From: Apostichopus japonicus
Taxonomy: Eukaryota > Echinodermata > Holothuroidea > Aspidochirotida > Stichopodidae
Assembly (NCBI RefSeq): GCF_037975245.1
Contig: NC_092575.1
Coordinates: 4,641,501-4,705,500, forward strand
Direction of reading: 5' to 3'
DNA: 64,000 nt
Shown here: piece after piece, positions 61,279-64,000 of the stretch
Layout: each line of letters starts with the position of its first letter
Position numbering within the stretch: the stretch's first letter is position 1
The notes under the pieces: model-generated
What the model was told of the DNA's origin: nothing
The model's database searches: none
The model's input: only the letters and a program-made list of their open reading frames with translations
Position numbers and translations under genes: made by a program

Positions 61279-62889
61279 CTTAAAAGAAGGATAAAAGAGG
61301 TGATGATTATTGGAAAATATGTGCAGGGCAAGCTCACAAACACGACTAGAATACTTTATACCGAACTTGATTCAATATTCAGATCTTTCCATCATTGCAT
61401 GATCAATTATATCACTGTAAAAAATGAAAGAAAGATAGTCTTCAAGTACAAACAGCCACAAGAAAAGAAAATTATGGTTATTCTGTAGCAAACTTGCTTT
61501 CATGGAAAGCTTCACTATGATGCTAATTAGAACAGAGAATGGGGATTTCCCAGCCCCCCCCCCCCTTAATCAGCAGAGGACGCCATCATATTAGTCCTTT
61601 CTAGTTCCCTGAAACTTGACAAGCTGCAGTCTCTGAAATCACTGAGACTTCCTTTGAGGAAATCTTCTGATGAACACTTCTGGGCAAAGTACCTGCACAT
61701 CGACTAATTCACAGATAGTATCACATATTCGAACTTAGGCACGGTTTTTACCACTCCTAACTACCACATTTTAGCAACGAAATGTTGACCACCATTCCTT
61801 TGGCACTTTACACACAGGTCTGGTCGTCAACCAATCAGAAAGCTTCTAAGAGGTATTTTCTGAGTTTAAGCTATTAAGCGTCAGTAAAATTGTATCCAAC
61901 TCTTTGGACTCATAGCTGCGATTCTTCCCGTAATTATTGGAGACGAGATCTTTCTAGGTCTACATATTTTCACGACTCGCACATAGATTGAGATATGTTA
62001 CAGCCCTGTTCAAAATCTTTGGAGGAGATCTGTAAACCCCCATCAGGACCCATGGCCATACCTACGGCTCTGTTACGAAACGCTGAAGATCCCTATTACA
62101 ATAATGTTCATATTTTCACAAAAATGTTCATGTCTACAACATGCTTTCCCTTCAAGGCCTGTACATTTCTCTATGAATTCAGTCATTGTGAAGTGACTTG
62201 CCAAACCTATCAATTATATAGTCCCAGCAAAAGTGTATCCTTACAATGTTTTTGCAACAGTTATTTTTTTTTTTGTGTTTTACTTTTCCTGGGTTTTTTT
62301 TCAGAACAAACAGAGCCCTAAGCTTCTCATATACCAAATTCGATAGCATGTACAGTGTACATCCATGTGTCCCCTCATCTGAGTTTTTTGTCTATACTTT
62401 GCAAAGTAGGGAGCGTTGTGGTCAAGTGGTTAAGGCAGTGGACTGGTGATCTAAGGATTACAGGTTTGAGCCCTGGCCAGATCATTGCGTTGTGTCCTTG
62501 GGCAAGGCACTTTATCTCCATTGCCTCTCTTCACCTAGGTGTATAAATGGGGACTTGCGAGGTAACTTGTAAATATAATTGCGTGCGCCAGTTTCTGGCT
62601 GCACCCTATGGGAAGTCCCCCGGGGGACATGTGATTGTGGTGCACTGTGGTTCCCCAGGAGAGATTGATTGAATTTCGCACACTTTGGTGTTTAGGTGTG
62701 ACAAGTTACCAATGACCAAGGCTAATAGCGCCTTTGAACAATTTCTGTTGACTTTGACGCTATATAAATGTCTTCTGATTGATTGATGGATTGATTAAAA
62801 CTCAATTCTTTTTTTTTCCAGCAAAACTAGTACAGGAGGACTACCCTAACTGGGTTTCAATACTAGGAAACAGATCCTTATAAACTGAC
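61279..62889 (-). other. Intron between exons B and C
   Basis: From the donor AAG|GTCAGT (62,889) to the acceptor TTTTAAG (61,279). It contains the SINE at 62,408-62,797 and a C run at 61,554-61,565. A 108-codon + strand frame near 62,000-62,320 has no recognisable domain and is not called. Confidence 0.65.
62408..62797 (+). mobile_element. tRNA-derived SINE (V-SINE-like body and tail)
   Basis: The 5' head has an intact RNA polymerase III A box (TGGTCAAGTGG, 62,419-62,429) and a near-consensus B box (GGTTTGAGCCC, 62,463-62,473, one mismatch). The spacing is right for a tRNA but there is no foldable acceptor stem or anticodon arm. The body has CCTTGGGCAAGGCACTTTAT and GTGTATAAATGGGG, widespread in deuterostome SINEs. 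The 3' end GCTATATAAATGTCTTCTG plus a GATTGATTG tail resembles L2/CR1-type LINE tails. It is antisense to the synergin-like gene, inside an intron. No clear target duplication is seen. Confidence 0.88.
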
Positions 62890-63101
62890 CTTGTGCAGGA
62901 GGTCTCTTGGAACCACCGAGACTATCCACCAAAGAACTGGTCATATCAAGACTGAGACCGGGTTTTGCTCCTTTACCAAACTGTTGCAATTTCATCTTTT
63001 GCTCCTGAAAGTATCGTGCCTTCTTCATCTTTTCTTCTCTCTTCTTGTCCTCTTCTGTCTGAGGTTGCTGATTCTGTTGTTGTTGTTGTAGAGGGTGCAT
63101 C
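62890..63101 (-). CDS. SYNRG: Gamma-synergin-like protein, exon B (charged helix)
   Basis: This 212 bp exon has the acceptor TTTGCAG|G and the donor CAAG|GTCAGT. Its first base completes the AT left by exon A as ATG, and its last base starts the Gly codon finished by exon C. It encodes MHPLQQQQQNQQPQTEED, then the strongly charged DKKREEKMKKARYFQEQK, then MKLQQFGKGAKPGLSLDM and SSLVDSLGGSKRPPAQ. The helix corresponds in position and character to the vertebrate synergin segment with RRQFEEQKQKL, after the Q/M-rich N-terminus. The basic/acidic alternation predicts a short coiled coil. The + strand frame LLLQTV... across it is a shadow. Confidence 0.78.
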
Positions 63102-63676
63102 CTGCAAACATTTCAGAATTTGTGTGAATTTTTTTGGGTCACTCACATCAATAATCTTTACTTCATCTTTCATAGCAACAGCAGATTTCAGCTTCCATAG
63201 TGATGTGAAATACTGGTACCTTCTGTTTGATGACAATTTTTTTTGTTACTGGAGAGGGGCAAGTGTAAGGGAAAGGTGGGAGTGAGGTGAGGAAGGAGGG
63301 GGGGATGACTATGTAACGACAACCATAATAGGACTTGTGAAGAAATGGATGCTTGTATCAGTCTACTCCTGTTTTCAAACTTAAAAGTAACAACTCTCCT
63401 AGTCTGTTTTGGGGATTGGAGTGGGGGGCGGGGGGTTGCTTGTTTAAAGCACTCACAAGCTTAAATATTCGAGTGTTCTTCCATTCTTGAGATGAGGATG
63501 GTAAGATAGACGTGTGTGTTTCAAAGACATGACTTGTAAGGACACCTTCACCAATACATTTGACAATTTTAACCTCTGAAGAAATAAAATACCCATCAAT
63601 AGTCATGGAGCTCAGTCAACTTTCTGCTAAACAAAAAAAAAACTCAGACTCTCACACCCATGCCATCTATACTCAC
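63102..63676 (-). other. Intron between exons A and B
   Basis: From the donor AT|GTGAGTATAG (63,676) to the acceptor TGTTTGCAG (63,102), 575 bp. It contains a G-rich + strand stretch at 63,250-63,305 and another at 63,410-63,436, neither in a repeat. Confidence 0.75.
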
Positions 63677-63831
63677 ATCTGCTGAGCTTGTTGATGGGGG
63701 CCATGACCAGGACCCATCATTTGTTGAGCCTGCTGAGGCTGGCCATGGCCAGGAACCATCATTTGCTGAGATGGTACAAATCCTTGCTGCATCATCATTT
63801 GTTGTTGGTTTGGGTAATACATGCCAGGTGC
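63677..63831 (-). CDS. SYNRG: Gamma-synergin-like protein, exon A (Q/M/P-rich N-terminal region)
   Basis: This 155 bp exon has the acceptor TATTATCCAG|GCA and the donor CAGAT|GTGAGT. It encodes APGMYYPNQQQMMMQQGF, then VPSQQMMVPGHGQPQQAQQM and MGPGHGPHQQAQQM. PGHGxxQQAQQM occurs twice in tandem. Gamma-synergin has a comparable low-complexity Met/Gln/Pro-rich N-terminus ahead of its charged helix. There is no good start codon at the 5' edge and the exon opens at a splice acceptor in phase 0, so the first exon(s) lie beyond the right end of the window. Composition alone is weak evidence; the call rests on its exact splice phase to exon B. Confidence 0.7.
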
Positions 63832-64000
63832 CTGGATAATATGAATACATTTCATATTGTTAATAAAATAATTTCAAGTTTTGTTTCTATATATATCACT
63901 TTTAAACATCCAAGTACACTAATCAAAAGTGGCTGAATGACAAAGACTAAACATACAGGTCTTATATAAGGTCATCTCATCAGAAATGTGACTACACCAG
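63832..64000 (-). other. Upstream intron, partial
   Basis: AT-rich with no open frame on the minus strand. It ends at the window edge, so promoter and 5' exons are not visible. Confidence 0.6.

Noticed and set aside
62408-62490. Functional tRNA gene
   Set aside because: A and B boxes are present, but no acceptor stem or anticodon arm folds, and a SINE body and tail follow.

Overview
The window looks like an animal nuclear genome, probably a marine invertebrate deuterostome such as an echinoderm. The reasons are spliced exons with GT-AG borders, a tRNA-derived SINE whose body and tail resemble the V-SINE type, hAT-like and TTAA-target DNA transposons, and very long satellite arrays. The species is inferred and cannot be fixed from this sequence. 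About 75% of the window is one satellite family, and almost every long open frame inside it is a by-product of the repeat.

Layout. (1) Bases 1-31,676 hold a tandem array of an ~805 bp unit, about 38 copies, running in at the left edge of the window. It is interrupted once, at 22,620-23,872, by a DNA transposon with TTAA target duplications. (2) Bases 31,677-39,387 are a ~7.7 kb non-satellite spacer. It holds a dimeric ~215 bp repeat at each end, a block of degenerate duplications, a ~1.15 kb inverted-repeat element containing a striking foldback, and two nested hAT-like elements whose target duplications can still be read. (3) Bases 39,388-56,997 hold the same satellite family in the opposite orientation. 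It is built from ~780 bp long units and ~460 bp short units in a ~2.0 kb higher-order pattern, with ~300 bp variants at both edges. One copy carries a 147 bp retrotransposon fragment with a perfect 10 bp target duplication. (4) Bases 57,000-64,000 are single-copy sequence with part of a protein-coding gene on the minus strand.

The gene. Four minus-strand exons (63,831-63,677; 63,101-62,890; 61,278-61,159; 60,233-59,801) join in perfect phase. They encode a Q/M/P-rich N-terminal part, a charged helix, a segment with two FGDF motifs, and a linker ending in VPEW. This fits the N-terminal third of gamma-synergin (SYNRG), an AP-1 clathrin-adaptor partner. A weaker fifth exon is possible at 57,869-57,755. 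The EH-domain and C-terminal exons are not seen. If the gene is intact they lie left of the satellite, which would put the whole inverted array inside an intron.

The main structural observation is that the two arrays form a giant imperfect palindrome (30 kb and 17.6 kb arms). Each ~805 bp unit carries a canonical G-quadruplex motif next to a poly-G run, with the G-rich strand swapped between the arms.
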